A DNA stretch of 54,160 nucleotides from Lonepinella sp051851555 (GCF_051851555.1 NZ_JBPDVH010000009.1:1-54160); one strand, 5' to 3'. Numbered from the stretch's first letter, positions 8,272-17,813 are shown. The notes: generated from the sequence alone by a model not told the origin. Translations and numbers: made by a program.

Positions 8272-8829
8272 TTAGAAATCCATTAACTCTTTTTCTTTAT
8301 CGGCTAACACTTCATCCACTTTTTTAATGAAACTGTCGGTCAGTTTTTGGATTTCTTCTTCCGCTTTACGTTGATCATTTTCGCTAATTTCTTTGTCTTT
8401 TAACAAGGCTTTGATTTTATCATTCGCATCACGGCGTACATTACGCACCGCCACTTTACCTTGCTCGCCCTCGCCTTTGACTAATTTAATCAAATCACGA
8501 CGACGTTCTTCAGTTAACGGAGGCAATGGCACACGAATGGTGGTCCCCGCAGAAGAGGGATTTAAGCCTAAATCAGAGGTTAAAATCGCTTTTTCTACTG
8601 CTTGAATCAATGAACGGTCAAAAACCGTTACCGCTAAGGTACGTGCATCTTCTGCCACTACGTTGGCTAATTGGCGTAATGGTGTAGCAGAACCATAATA
8701 TTCAACTTGAATCGCATCTAATAAAGACGGTTGCGCACGCCCTGTACGAATTTTTGCAATATGTCCTTTTAACGCCTCAAGGCTTTTTTCCATACGCTCT
8801 TGTGCGTCTTTTTTAATCTCGTTAATCAT
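8272..8829 (-). CDS. frr: Ribosome recycling factor
   Basis: With EF-G it splits post-termination ribosomes. 185 aa, the normal size. Conserved blocks: LEALKGHIAKIRTGRAQPSL (residues 18-37), YYGSATPLRQLANV, TVFDRSLIQAVEKAI, GTTIRVPLPPLTEERRRDL and VRNVRRDANDKIK. It follows pyrH by 38 bp on the same strand, as in most bacteria, so the two should be one transcript. Confidence 0.98.
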   Translation of the reverse strand: MINEIKKDAQERMEKSLEALKGHIAKIRTGRAQPSLLDAIQVEYYGSATPLRQLANVVAEDARTLAVTVFDRSLIQAVEKAILTSDLGLNPSSAGTTIRVPLPPLTEERRRDLIKLVKGEGEQGKVAVRNVRRDANDKIKALLKDKEISENDQRKAEEEIQKLTDSFIKKVDEVLADKEKELMDF

Positions 8830-8867
8830 TGTTTTTCCTTATGTAATTTAAATCTTAATCTGAAATA

Positions 8868-9584
8868 CTAACCCGAAATGGTCGTGCCTTCGCTTTCGCC
8901 CAAAATCACTTGACGTAATGCTCCAGGTTTACCCATATTAAATACCCGAATTGGAATACCATGGTCACGAGCAAGGGTAAAAGCGGCTAAATCCATGACT
9001 TGCAATTCTTTCTCAATGACTTCCGCAAAAGTAAGTTTTTGGAATAAATGAGCGTCAGGGTTTTTGGCAGGATCGCAATCGTAAACACCATCCACTTTGG
9101 TGGCTTTTAACACTACATCCGCCTCAATTTCAATGCCACGCAAGCACGCTGCGGAATCCGTAGTAAAGAACGGGCTGCCTGTACCGGCAGAGAAAATCAC
9201 CACCCGTTTTTCACGCAACATTTTAATGGCTTCAGACCAGTTATAAGTATCACAAATACCGTTTAATTGAAACGCTGACATCAATTTCGCATTGACATCT
9301 GCACGGTGCAACGCATCACGCATGGCCAAGCCGTTCATCACCGTGGCCAACATGCCCATGTGGTCGCCGACAACACGATTCATACCGGCTTTGGCTAATT
9401 TCGCCCCACGGAACAGGTTACCACCGCCTAATACCACACCGACTTCCACGCCCATTGCCACGAGTTCTTTAATCTCAATAGCCATTCTATCCAAAATAGA
9501 CGGATCGATACCAAAGCCCTCGACACCTTGCAAGGCCTCACCACTTAATTTTAACAACACACGTTTGTAAATTGGTTTGCTCAT
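8868..9584 (-). CDS. pyrH: Uridylate kinase (UMP kinase)
   Basis: Phosphorylates UMP to UDP; hexameric amino-acid-kinase fold, cytoplasmic, pyrimidine biosynthesis. Motifs: YKRVLLKLSGEAL (6-18), GVVLGGGNLFRG (about 50-61), GDHMGMLATVMNGLA, and the C-terminal LARDHGIPIRVFNM. 238 aa is the usual length. First gene of a pyrH-frr pair; tsf and rpsB, which precede pyrH in E. coli, are separated from it here by a gene on the other strand. Confidence 0.98.
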   Translation of the reverse strand: MSKPIYKRVLLKLSGEALQGVEGFGIDPSILDRMAIEIKELVAMGVEVGVVLGGGNLFRGAKLAKAGMNRVVGDHMGMLATVMNGLAMRDALHRADVNAKLMSAFQLNGICDTYNWSEAIKMLREKRVVIFSAGTGSPFFTTDSAACLRGIEIEADVVLKATKVDGVYDCDPAKNPDAHLFQKLTFAEVIEKELQVMDLAAFTLARDHGIPIRVFNMGKPGALRQVILGESEGTTISG

Positions 9585-9719
9585 TTTTTCTATCCCTTAT
9601 ACTCGACATAAAATGCTTGCTATTATAAAGCAACATGAGGCTTCAGGAAATAGGCATAGCAGATCTATTTAAAATTCGCTAAAATGTCGCCATGCTTTTT
9701 TGTAAAAAGGGAATTTATT

Positions 9720-11270
9720 GTGTTATCTCCATCATTCAAACAACTCACTGCGGTGATTTTTGCGTTAGTTTGTCTGTTTTTTGCCAGTAAATTATTATTA
9801 ATCGGTACTGGATTCTATCCGCAACCTAGCTTACGTGAAATTTTATTATTGGCTGGATTAGTCCTACTATTCAATGCGTCCAAAAAGATTTTTTACTTCA
9901 TCCTATTTCCTATTATTATTTTGCACGCACTCTATGCACCGATTGGCATCACCTTTGGCCCACCATCTTATCAATATATTGCGTCCGTGTTTGCCACCGA
10001 TCTTGAAGAAAGCAAAGAATTTTTTGCCCAATTATCATGGCTCAACTGTACCTATCCTATTGTCATTATTGGATTATTCATTCTATTTCGCTATTTCAGC
10101 CAACAGGGCAAGCTGTCTCTTTACAAAAATAAGGCCTTGCTTGCCGTACTTGCTGTGTTTTTCCTATGGGATCAGGCACCATTAAAATTTATCACGGAAA
10201 CCTATACTGCTAGTATAAAAGTGAAAAATGAACTCGCCCAATTAAATCGTTTTACGATAGAAAGCCAATGGGGTAAATCTCAGCTAACATCATCTAAATA
10301 TGATGATTATGTATTGATTATCGGCGAAAGTGCCAGAAAAGACTATCATCACGCCTATGGTTATCCAGTGCAAAATACACCATTTATGTCTAGTGCAAAT
10401 GGGGTGTTAATTGATGGTTTTACATCGGGTGGCACCAACACCATTGCATCACTGAAGTTAATGTTAACCCAACCCGATACCCAAAACTGGGAGGGAAATT
10501 ATTCTTTAAATATGATCGACATGATCAAATCAGCCGGTATCAAAACCTATTGGCTTTCTAATCAAGGTTATTTTGGTGAATTTGACACCCCAATTTCTGC
10601 CATTGCCAATCGCAGTGATGAACGGATTTTCCTAAAATCTGGCAATAGCTTTCAATCGAAAAACAGCAGCGACTTTGATTTATTGCCAAAATTACAACAG
10701 GTATTAGCACAACCGCAAGTCGGCAAACGCTTTATTGTGTTGCATTTATATGGTTCGCACCCGATTAGCTGTGATCGTCTGACCGACTACCCAAAAATCA
10801 TGGACGATAATCAAATTGAGAAAAAATACCTGAATGTCAACTGCTATATTTCTTCCATTAAGAAAACCGATGACATGCTTAAACGAGTATATGAACAGCT
10901 CACTCAAAATCAACAAAAAAATCACCGCACTTTTTCGATGATTTACTTTTCTGATCATGGTTTAGCCCATCAAATCACCCCAAATGAAATCAACATTCAT
11001 AATAGTGCGGGGAAAAGCAAACGTCATTATGATATTCCGTTGTTTAAGATTTCCAGTGATGACAATCAACGCCATGAATATAAGGCGTTTAAATCAGGTT
11101 TGAATTTTACCAACGATATTGCAAATTGGATTGGAATGAGTAATCCACTGTTGGATCCAAAACAGGATTTATTTAGCCCACAACCCGATCCTGATGATTA
11201 TGGATTAAAACAGATTATCGATAAGATTGAGGCGGAAGATGATCCTGCGATAGTGCTCCCCATGAAATAG
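9720..11270 (+). CDS. Phosphoethanolamine transferase (EptA/CptA/OpgE family)
   Basis: Inner-membrane enzyme with N-terminal membrane segments (four or five hydrophobic stretches within about the first 165 residues) and a periplasmic alkaline-phosphatase-like domain. The active-site pattern is present: YVLIIGESARKDYHHAYGY (first metal ligand E), FTSGGTNTIASLK with the nucleophilic Thr, LHLYGSHP, and YFSDHGL with the D-H metal pair. The family adds phosphoethanolamine to lipid A, LOS core or periplasmic glucans; which one cannot be read here. I favour the GTG at 9720 (AAGGGA 8 bases upstream, 516 aa); an ATG at 9684 would add 12 residues with no good ribosome site. It lies divergent from pyrH and convergent with tsf, sharing a terminator with tsf. 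Confidence 0.85.
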   Translation: MLSPSFKQLTAVIFALVCLFFASKLLLIGTGFYPQPSLREILLLAGLVLLFNASKKIFYFILFPIIILHALYAPIGITFGPPSYQYIASVFATDLEESKEFFAQLSWLNCTYPIVIIGLFILFRYFSQQGKLSLYKNKALLAVLAVFFLWDQAPLKFITETYTASIKVKNELAQLNRFTIESQWGKSQLTSSKYDDYVLIIGESARKDYHHAYGYPVQNTPFMSSANGVLIDGFTSGGTNTIASLKLMLTQPDTQNWEGNYSLNMIDMIKSAGIKTYWLSNQGYFGEFDTPISAIANRSDERIFLKSGNSFQSKNSSDFDLLPKLQQVLAQPQVGKRFIVLHLYGSHPISCDRLTDYPKIMDDNQIEKKYLNVNCYISSIKKTDDMLKRVYEQLTQNQQKNHRTFSMIYFSDHGLAHQITPNEINIHNSAGKSKRHYDIPLFKISSDDNQRHEYKAFKSGLNFTNDIANWIGMSNPLLDPKQDLFSPQPDPDDYGLKQIIDKIEAEDDPAIVLPMK

Positions 11271-11277
11271 CACAAAC

Positions 11278-11305
11278 AAAAAACAGGCTAAAAGCCTGTT
11301 TTTTT
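11278..11305. terminator. Bidirectional terminator between the phosphoethanolamine transferase gene and tsf
   Basis: AACAGGCT-AAA-AGCCTGTT with a run of T on the right and a run of A on the left, so it can stop transcription from both convergent genes. Confidence 0.9.
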
Positions 11306-11324
11306 ATGGTTCAGAAAAAACGAA

Positions 11325-12191
11325 TTAAGCGTTTCCACCAGTGATTTTCGCTACTTCAGCCGCAAAATCTTCTTCTTTTTTCTCAATACCTTCGCCCACT
11401 TCAAAACGAATGAAACCAGAAACAGAAGTTTTGTTCGCTTTTAAGAAATCGCCTACAGTTTGTGACGGATCCATAACAAATGGTTGACCTGTTAAAGACA
11501 CTTCGCCAGTGAATTTTTTCATGCGGCCTTCAACCATTTTCTCAGCAATTTCACGTGGTTTGCCAGATTGCATTGCAATGTCAACTTGAATTTCACGTTC
11601 GTGAGCTACGACTGCGGCTGGTACATCTTCAGGGTTAACAAAGTCAGGACGGCTTGCGGCAACGTGCATTGCGACTTTTTTGAAGATATCTTCATCACAA
11701 GCACATTCTGCACCACAGCCTGAAGCTACTAATACACCAATTTTCGCCCCATGTAAGTAAGAGGCTTTTACGTTATCTAAGAATTGCACACGGCGAATTG
11801 TCATGTTTTCACCGATTTTCGCCACTAACGCTGCACGTTTTTCTTCAAAGTGTTTAGCTAAATCTTCGATTGAAATACCTTTGTTAGCTACGGCATAGTC
11901 AGCCACTTCATTAGCTAAACCTAAGAAACCTGCATCTTTTGCAACGAAGTCAGTTTCGCAGTTCATTTCCACTAACACACCGAAACCATTGGCAACACGT
12001 GCAATGATCACGCCTTCAGCAGCCACACGACCCGCTTTTTTAGCGGCTTTCGCTTGACCTGATTTACGCATGTTGTCGATGGCTAATTCGATATCACCAT
12101 TCGCTTCAACCAATGCTTTTTTACATTCCATCATACCTGCACCAGTACGATCACGAAGTTCTTTTACTAATGATGCTGTAATTTCAGCCAT
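11325..12191 (-). CDS. tsf: Translation elongation factor Ts
   Basis: Nucleotide exchange factor for EF-Tu. N-terminal UBA-like region MAEITASLVKELRDRTGAGM then MECKKALVEANGDIELAI, EF-Tu contact block EMNCETDFVAKDAGF (about 76-90), and IRRVQFL in the core. 288 aa, normal. rpsB lies 140 bp upstream on the same strand; the pair is the standard rpsB-tsf operon. Confidence 0.98.
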   Translation of the reverse strand: MAEITASLVKELRDRTGAGMMECKKALVEANGDIELAIDNMRKSGQAKAAKKAGRVAAEGVIIARVANGFGVLVEMNCETDFVAKDAGFLGLANEVADYAVANKGISIEDLAKHFEEKRAALVAKIGENMTIRRVQFLDNVKASYLHGAKIGVLVASGCGAECACDEDIFKKVAMHVAASRPDFVNPEDVPAAVVAHEREIQVDIAMQSGKPREIAEKMVEGRMKKFTGEVSLTGQPFVMDPSQTVGDFLKANKTSVSGFIRFEVGEGIEKKEEDFAAEVAKITGGNA

Positions 12192-12331
12192 TTTTATTGT
12201 CCTCTAATGATTCTTGAATGGAAAGACGATGTTCAAAAAAGAGATTAAAAAACACCGCACTTTTGGGAATTTGTTAAAACAGGGAACTGTTGCCCCCTGT
12301 TTTTATAGGGCTTACGCCTTATTTATCCAGA

Positions 12332-13060
12332 TTACTCTGCTGCTACTTCTTCAGCAAATTTTTCTTCAACCACAGTTTCTGCTTGACGACCTTCTTTGAT
12401 CGCAGTGGCAGCCGCAGTTAAATATAATTGGATTGCACGTGTTGCATCATCATTACCAGGGATAATGAAATCAACGCCGTCTGGTGTTGCATTGGTATCG
12501 ACGATAGCAAAAACAGGAATACCAAGGTTGTTGGCTTCTTTTACAGCAATATGTTCATAGTCTGCACCGATAACGAAAACCGCATCTGGAAGACCAGCCA
12601 TATCTTTGATACCGCCAAGACTTAATTCCAATTTTTGCATTTCACGCGTACGATCTAATGCTTCTTTTTTGGTTAATTTATCAAATGTACCGTCTTGAGA
12701 TTGGGTTTCAAAATCTTTTAAACGTTTGATTGATTGACGAACTGTTTTCCAGTTAGTCAACATACCACCTAACCAACGGTGATTTACATAATATTGTTGA
12801 CAGTCTAATGCTGCAGCTTGAACGGCTTCGCTTGCTGCACGTTTGGTGCCCACGAATAAGATTTTACCGTTGTTGCTTGCGATGCGTGTTAATTCAGCTA
12901 ATGCTTCATTGAATAACGGAAGGGTTTTTTCAAGATTTACGATATGAACGCCGTTACGAGCACCGAAAATGAAAGGTTTCATTTTTGGATTCCAGTAACG
13001 AGTTTGGTGACCGAAATGTACGCCTGCGTCAATCATTTCACGCATTGAAACTTGTGCCAT
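12332..13060 (-). CDS. rpsB: 30S ribosomal protein S2
   Basis: S2 binds the 30S head-body junction. The product begins MAQVSMREMIDAGVHFGHQTRYWNP, and contains IVNLEKTLPLFNEAL, GKILFVGTKRAAS, VNHRWLGGMLTNWKTVRQS and FVIGADYEHIAVKEA. I use the ATG at 13060 (242 aa, AAAAGGAAAAAA upstream), not the upstream in-frame ATG at 13123, which falls in the leader. First gene of rpsB-tsf. In gamma-proteobacteria S2 represses its own operon through the rpsB leader, and a structured leader is present here. Confidence 0.98.
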   Translation of the reverse strand: MAQVSMREMIDAGVHFGHQTRYWNPKMKPFIFGARNGVHIVNLEKTLPLFNEALAELTRIASNNGKILFVGTKRAASEAVQAAALDCQQYYVNHRWLGGMLTNWKTVRQSIKRLKDFETQSQDGTFDKLTKKEALDRTREMQKLELSLGGIKDMAGLPDAVFVIGADYEHIAVKEANNLGIPVFAIVDTNATPDGVDFIIPGNDDATRAIQLYLTAAATAIKEGRQAETVVEEKFAEEVAAE

Positions 13061-13128
13061 AATATTTTTTCCTTTTAATTGGGGTTGAGCCTCCACATAC
13101 CAAGTAAACCGACCGTTTGGCACCCCGA
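13061..13128 (-). promoter_or_regulatory. rpsB: Structured rpsB leader, candidate S2 autoregulatory site
   Basis: The roughly 68-nt leader has GTAAATC pairing with GGTTTAC further down, and GGGGT able to pair with ACCCC, which together could form a pseudoknot-like fold. Autogenous control by S2 through this leader is known in E. coli; its presence here is inference. Confidence 0.45.
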
Positions 13129-13133
13129 TTTAC

Positions 13134-13161
13134 TGTATAGGGTCTGTGTGTGTATTGTTAA
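13134..13161 (-). promoter_or_regulatory. rpsB: Promoter of rpsB-tsf
   Basis: TTAACA (13161-13156), 16-bp spacer, TATACA (13139-13134), about 75 bp upstream of the S2 start codon. Confidence 0.6.
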
Positions 13162-13266
13162 TAAAAAATAATGCTACTTTGTTTCCTACGGATTAGGGGA
13201 AAAAATAGCGGTGCAATTTATACCATAAACTGCGGTGGAAAACCAGTTAATTTTACAAAAATCGGC

Positions 13267-13304
13267 AAAATAAAAGCCTATTGTCAATAACACAACAATA
13301 GGCT
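13267..13304 (-). terminator. ppiD: Rho-independent terminator of ppiD
   Basis: Arms AGCCTATTGT (13275-13284) and ACAATAGGCT (13295-13304) are perfectly complementary; on the minus strand TTTTATTTT follows. 30 bp past the ppiD stop. Confidence 0.85.
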
Positions 13305-13333
13305 CTGGGGATTATACTAAATGCGTGGCGAAG

Positions 13334-15208
13334 TTATTCATCACGTTGCTGTTTCATGAAATCTTCATTGATTTCAATTTTGGCTTTGGCACGCAAGGAT
13401 TTGAGTAAATTCACCTGTACATCGGTGGCTTTATTACGTGCCACTTGCAGATCAAACTGACGGCGTACGGCCTCCTCAACCTTGGCATTTTCAATGTTAT
13501 CCAACGCCACAATCACTACGTCACCCTTGTTGGTTTTGGCCGCTTGATAGGCTTTTTTACCCTCCTCGGCTTTCATGGCAAAAATCACGTCATTTAAGGC
13601 GGGATCTTTATTTTCGGCATAAACCCAAGTTTCTTGCTCACCAAATTTCACATTATCTGGCAAGGTACCGTTTGCCGTTAAGGCTTTCACTGCATTTTCA
13701 GCTTGTGCTAACACAGCTTGTTCCGCTTTTTGGCGTGTTAAGAATGTGGTAATTTCTGCTTTGGCCTCGTCTAAGGTTTTGGTGCCTTGAGCTTTGTGAT
13801 CAAGTACACGTACCACGATAGAATGTTGATCGCCCACGTTCATCGGTTCAGAGTTCATGTTGCCTTGTGAAATTTCACCATCAAAAATCGCACTGATGAC
13901 CACAGGGAAATTCAATGCTTTGGGTAAGGCATTACGTGGGAAATAATCGGTTTCTTGAATGTCTGCGCCAATCACTGCCGCAGCGGATTTCAACGAGCTT
14001 TGATCTTCAAAGGCTTTTTCAGCCACTTTTTTCTCTAGGGTGTAGAATTGGGTGTTTAATAACTCTTGGCGTACTTGTGCGATCACTTTGTCTTTCACTT
14101 GTTCCAATGGCAACACCGTCGCAGCTTTGCGAGCTTCGACTTTCACAATATGGTAATTGCCGTCTACTTTAATCGGTGTGCTGTATTTACCCACTTCTAC
14201 AAGGGTAGCGGCATCTTCAAAATCTTTCGGTAAATCGCCATTATTTAGCCAACCTAAATCCCCGCCTTTTTCACCTGATAATTTATCGGTGGATTTTGCT
14301 TTTGCCAGTGCCGCAAAATCTTCACCCTGTTGTAAAGCCTCATAGGCATCTAGTGCATCTTTTTCATTGGCAAATTGAATATGCGCCAAATGTTGTTGCG
14401 CTTGGGTACTGAATTGTTCTTTATTGTCTTGATAATATTGCTGAATTTCCGTATCCGTCACGCTAACACTTTTTTCTATGGTGGCTTTAGTTAAATCCAC
14501 ATATTGCACTTTGACCAATTCTGGCACAATAAAGGCAGATTTATTCGCATTGTAATAATCTGCGACTTCTTGTTCTGTGACAGTTTGTTTCTTCAGTTCA
14601 TCCGCTAAAGATAAGTGAGCTAAACGCACTTGACGTTGTTGGAAAAATAATTGGGCAAAGTCTGCTTGGGTTTTAGGTAATAAAAATTCGGTTTCCGCCA
14701 AGCCACTTTGTAATTGTTCTAAACGCAAGGCTTCACGCAAATATTGCGCATACATATCCGCATTCATACCGTTATTACGCAATACTTGCTGATAAGCGTC
14801 ATTGCTGAATTTGCCGTCAATTTGGAACATCGGGGTTTTGACGATTTCGTGTTTAATCCGTTCATCGCTGACGGTTAAATTTAAATCGCTCACATATTGG
14901 CTTAATAATTGCTGATCAATTAAACGATTTAACACGTTAGTGCGTAATCCTTGGGTAAATTCTGGGGTGTCGGCCACCGCAGCAAATTCGGCACCCAACT
15001 GATTACTCATGCGTTGATATTCATCATTATATTGCTGTTGGAACTGCTGTTGTGACACTTCTTCACCGTTCACTTTCACCGCAGAGGTGTCTGTGGTGGC
15101 CCCGAGATAGCCGTACATACCTGTAATAACGAATGAAATGGCGATCACCGCCATAATAGCCTTTGCCACACCGCTGTTTGAGGCGTGGTGCATTTTTTCC
15201 ATGAACAT
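13334..15208 (-). CDS. ppiD: Periplasmic folding chaperone PpiD
   Basis: Membrane-anchored SurA-like chaperone near the Sec translocon that helps fold secreted and outer-membrane proteins, relevant given the autotransporters in the window. N-terminal signal anchor (AKAIMAVIAISFVITGMYGYL, about 16-36), SurA-like N domain, a single parvulin domain (AQQHLAHIQFANE...GGDLGWLNNGDLPKDFEDA, about 265-360) and a long C-terminal part. I choose the ATG at 15208 (MFMEKMHH) because AGGA is 9 bases upstream; the ATG at 15214 is only 3 bases from it. 624 aa, family-like. hupB, between lon and ppiD in E. coli, is absent here. Confidence 0.92.
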   Translation of the reverse strand: MFMEKMHHASNSGVAKAIMAVIAISFVITGMYGYLGATTDTSAVKVNGEEVSQQQFQQQYNDEYQRMSNQLGAEFAAVADTPEFTQGLRTNVLNRLIDQQLLSQYVSDLNLTVSDERIKHEIVKTPMFQIDGKFSNDAYQQVLRNNGMNADMYAQYLREALRLEQLQSGLAETEFLLPKTQADFAQLFFQQRQVRLAHLSLADELKKQTVTEQEVADYYNANKSAFIVPELVKVQYVDLTKATIEKSVSVTDTEIQQYYQDNKEQFSTQAQQHLAHIQFANEKDALDAYEALQQGEDFAALAKAKSTDKLSGEKGGDLGWLNNGDLPKDFEDAATLVEVGKYSTPIKVDGNYHIVKVEARKAATVLPLEQVKDKVIAQVRQELLNTQFYTLEKKVAEKAFEDQSSLKSAAAVIGADIQETDYFPRNALPKALNFPVVISAIFDGEISQGNMNSEPMNVGDQHSIVVRVLDHKAQGTKTLDEAKAEITTFLTRQKAEQAVLAQAENAVKALTANGTLPDNVKFGEQETWVYAENKDPALNDVIFAMKAEEGKKAYQAAKTNKGDVVIVALDNIENAKVEEAVRRQFDLQVARNKATDVQVNLLKSLRAKAKIEINEDFMKQQRDE

Positions 15209-15278
15209 GGGCATTAATCCTATTGTTATCTAAAAATTTTATGAATTATAAACGAAACCGCTGTGAAAAAAAACTCCT

Positions 15279-15310
15279 AAAAAAACCGCACTTTTTCATA
15301 AAGTGCGGTT
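15279..15310 (-). terminator. lon: Terminator of lon built from an inverted uptake-signal pair
   Basis: AACCGCACTT (15284-15293) and AAGTGCGGTT (15301-15310) are two DNA uptake signal cores head to head; on the minus strand TTTTTTT follows. Confidence 0.9.
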
Positions 15311-15323
15311 CAATAACGTAAAA

Positions 15324-17744
15324 TTAATTCACCGTTGGCGCAATCTTGCTCGTTTTTCGGCTGCGTGGCACCTTGACAACATTGACCGGTGACAGTTTAA
15401 CCATTTCCACGCCCTCTGGCGGATTTTGTAAGGCAATGGTTAACACCTCGTCAATGGTTTCCACCGCATGAATGGTTAAATTATTTTTGGCATTGTCTGG
15501 GATCTCTTCCAAATCTTTCACATTTTCTTTTGGAATAATCACGGTTTTAATCCCACCACGATGTGCGGCCAATAATTTTTCTTTGAGTCCACCAATCGGC
15601 AACACTTTACCACGCAAACTAATCTCTCCCGTCATGGCCACATCGGCACGCACTGGATTACCCGTTAGGCAAGACACCAAAGCGGTACACATGGCAATCC
15701 CTGCACTTGGGCCATCTTTCGGGGTGGCGCCGTCGGGTACGTGAATATGAAGATCCCGTTTTTCATGGAAATCATTGGCAATGCCTAATTTTTCCGCACG
15801 GGCTCGTACTACCGTCATGGCGGCTTGAATACTTTCTTTCATCACATCACCGAGCGAGCCAGTAAAGGTGAGTTTTCCTTTACCCAGAACGGAGGCGGTT
15901 TCAATAGTGAGTAAGTCACCGCCCACTTCTGTCCATGCCAAGCCTGTAACTTCGCCCACTCGATTTTGGGTATCGGCAAGACCGAAATCAAAGCGTTTTA
16001 CACCAAGATAATCATGTAAATTATCGGCGTTCACCGTCAAGGATTTACGTTTTTTATCAAGCAATAAATGCTTCACGGCTTTACGGCAAATTTTAGAAAT
16101 TTCACGCTCCAAGCTACGGACACCGGCCTCACGAGTGTAATAACGAATAATATCTAAAATCGCACTGTCTTCAATGACTAATTCGCCCGCTTTTAAGCCG
16201 TTGCGTTCCATTTGTTTTGCCATCAAATGACCCGTCGCAATATTCAGTTTTTCGTCTTCGGTATAACCAGACAGACGAATCACTTCCATACGATCCAATA
16301 ACGGCGCAGGAATATTCATGGAATTGGAGGTGGCCACAAACATCACATCCGACAAATCATAATCCACTTCTAAATAGTGATCGTTGAATTTGGTGTTTTG
16401 TTCTGGATCTAACACTTCCAACAAGGCAGAGGCGGGATCGCCTCGGTTATCCATGGCCATTTTGTCAATTTCATCTAACAAAAACAGCGGATTTTTGACG
16501 CCCACTTTGGCCATTTTTTGAATCAATTTACCTGGTAATGAGCCGATATAGGTTTTGCGATGGCCACGAATTTCCGCCTCATCACGCACGCCACCTAAGG
16601 CCATACGCACATATTTACGCCCCGTGGCATTGGCAATAGATTGCCCGAGGGAGGTTTTTCCCACCCCTGGTGGTCCCACTAAACAAAGAATCGGGCCTTT
16701 TAATTTGTTCAAGCGCGTTTGTACCGCAAGATATTCTAAAATACGTTCTTTCACGCGTTCCAAACCAAAATGATCCGCATCCAATACTTCCTGCGCTTTG
16801 GCTAAGTCTTTTTTCACTTTGGTGGTTTTGTGCCAAGGCACTTGCAACATCCAGTCCACATAAGCGCGAATCACTGTCGCCTCAGAAGACATCGGCGACA
16901 TCATTTTGAGTTTTTTTAGCTCCGATTCCACTTTTTCTTTGGCGTCTTTCGGTAATTTTGCCTCTTCTAATTGTTTGGTCAGCAAATCAATTTCGCTATC
17001 ATCCGCACTTTCATCATCTTTGCCCAATTCTTTGCGAATAGCTTTGATTTGTTCGTTCAAATAATAATTGCGTTGCGTTTTTTCCATTTGCTCTTTGACT
17101 TTGCTGCGAATGCGTTTTTCCACTTGCATTAAGTCCGTTTCGCTTTCCATCGCACCGAGCAAATATTCCATCCGTGCTTGAATATTCGGCTGTTCCAACA
17201 CCGCTTGTTTATGGCGTAAGGCAATCGGCAAATGCGCCGCTAAGGTATCGGCAAAACGATCAAATTCAGTGATGCTGCTTAAGGCGTTCACCATTTCTGG
17301 CTGGATTTTCTTGTTCTGTTTGGCAAATTGCTCGAACTCATTCAGCATCACATCACGCAACACTTGCATTTCTTTTTCCGCACCATAGCTCGTCGCCATC
17401 ACATTAATGTTGGCAGAAAAATAGCCGTTATCTGTGATCTTATTAATGTTGGCACGCTGTTGCCCCTCCACCAACACTTTCACCGTACCATCAGGGAGTT
17501 TTAATAATTGAATAATATTGACCACGGTACCCACATCAAATAAATCTTCGATTTCGGGTTCTTCCACTTCTGGCACTTTTTGTGACACTAATAATAATTG
17601 CTTGTCGGTTTCCATCGCCAACTCAAGGCTGCGAATCGATTTCTCACGGCCAACAAATAATGGCATGACCATATAGGGAAAAATCACCACATCACGCAAC
17701 GGGAGGGCGGGAATATTACGGGATTGATCTTGTTCTGCGTTCAT
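15324..17744 (-). CDS. lon: ATP-dependent Lon protease
   Basis: Homohexameric AAA+ serine protease that degrades misfolded and regulatory proteins. N-domain opens IPALPLRDVVIFPYMVMPLF; Walker A GPPGVGKTS (about 360), Walker B LFLLDEIDKM, sensor MFVATSNSMNIPAPLLDRME; proteolytic domain with HVPDGATPKDGPSAGIAM (catalytic Ser) and GGLKEKLLAAHRGGIK (catalytic Lys). 806 aa; the C-terminal tail VKVPRSRKTSKIAPTVN is basic. clpX-clpP-tig lie upstream on the same strand, the usual order. Own heat-shock promoter upstream. Confidence 0.98.
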   Translation of the reverse strand: MNAEQDQSRNIPALPLRDVVIFPYMVMPLFVGREKSIRSLELAMETDKQLLLVSQKVPEVEEPEIEDLFDVGTVVNIIQLLKLPDGTVKVLVEGQQRANINKITDNGYFSANINVMATSYGAEKEMQVLRDVMLNEFEQFAKQNKKIQPEMVNALSSITEFDRFADTLAAHLPIALRHKQAVLEQPNIQARMEYLLGAMESETDLMQVEKRIRSKVKEQMEKTQRNYYLNEQIKAIRKELGKDDESADDSEIDLLTKQLEEAKLPKDAKEKVESELKKLKMMSPMSSEATVIRAYVDWMLQVPWHKTTKVKKDLAKAQEVLDADHFGLERVKERILEYLAVQTRLNKLKGPILCLVGPPGVGKTSLGQSIANATGRKYVRMALGGVRDEAEIRGHRKTYIGSLPGKLIQKMAKVGVKNPLFLLDEIDKMAMDNRGDPASALLEVLDPEQNTKFNDHYLEVDYDLSDVMFVATSNSMNIPAPLLDRMEVIRLSGYTEDEKLNIATGHLMAKQMERNGLKAGELVIEDSAILDIIRYYTREAGVRSLEREISKICRKAVKHLLLDKKRKSLTVNADNLHDYLGVKRFDFGLADTQNRVGEVTGLAWTEVGGDLLTIETASVLGKGKLTFTGSLGDVMKESIQAAMTVVRARAEKLGIANDFHEKRDLHIHVPDGATPKDGPSAGIAMCTALVSCLTGNPVRADVAMTGEISLRGKVLPIGGLKEKLLAAHRGGIKTVIIPKENVKDLEEIPDNAKNNLTIHAVETIDEVLTIALQNPPEGVEMVKLSPVNVVKVPRSRKTSKIAPTVN

Positions 17745-17784
17745 CTTATTTCTCTTTTTCTCAAATTCAGTTGCATAACAGTTA

Positions 17785-17813
17785 ATATAAGGTTAATCAA
17801 GGCGAAGTTCAAG
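17785..17813 (-). promoter_or_regulatory. lon: Candidate sigma-32 promoter of lon
   Basis: Minus strand CTTGAAC (17813-17807), 14-bp spacer, CCTTATAT (17792-17785), fitting CTTGAAA-N13-15-CCCCATNT at the strongly conserved positions. lon is a known sigma-32 gene. Confidence 0.65.
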
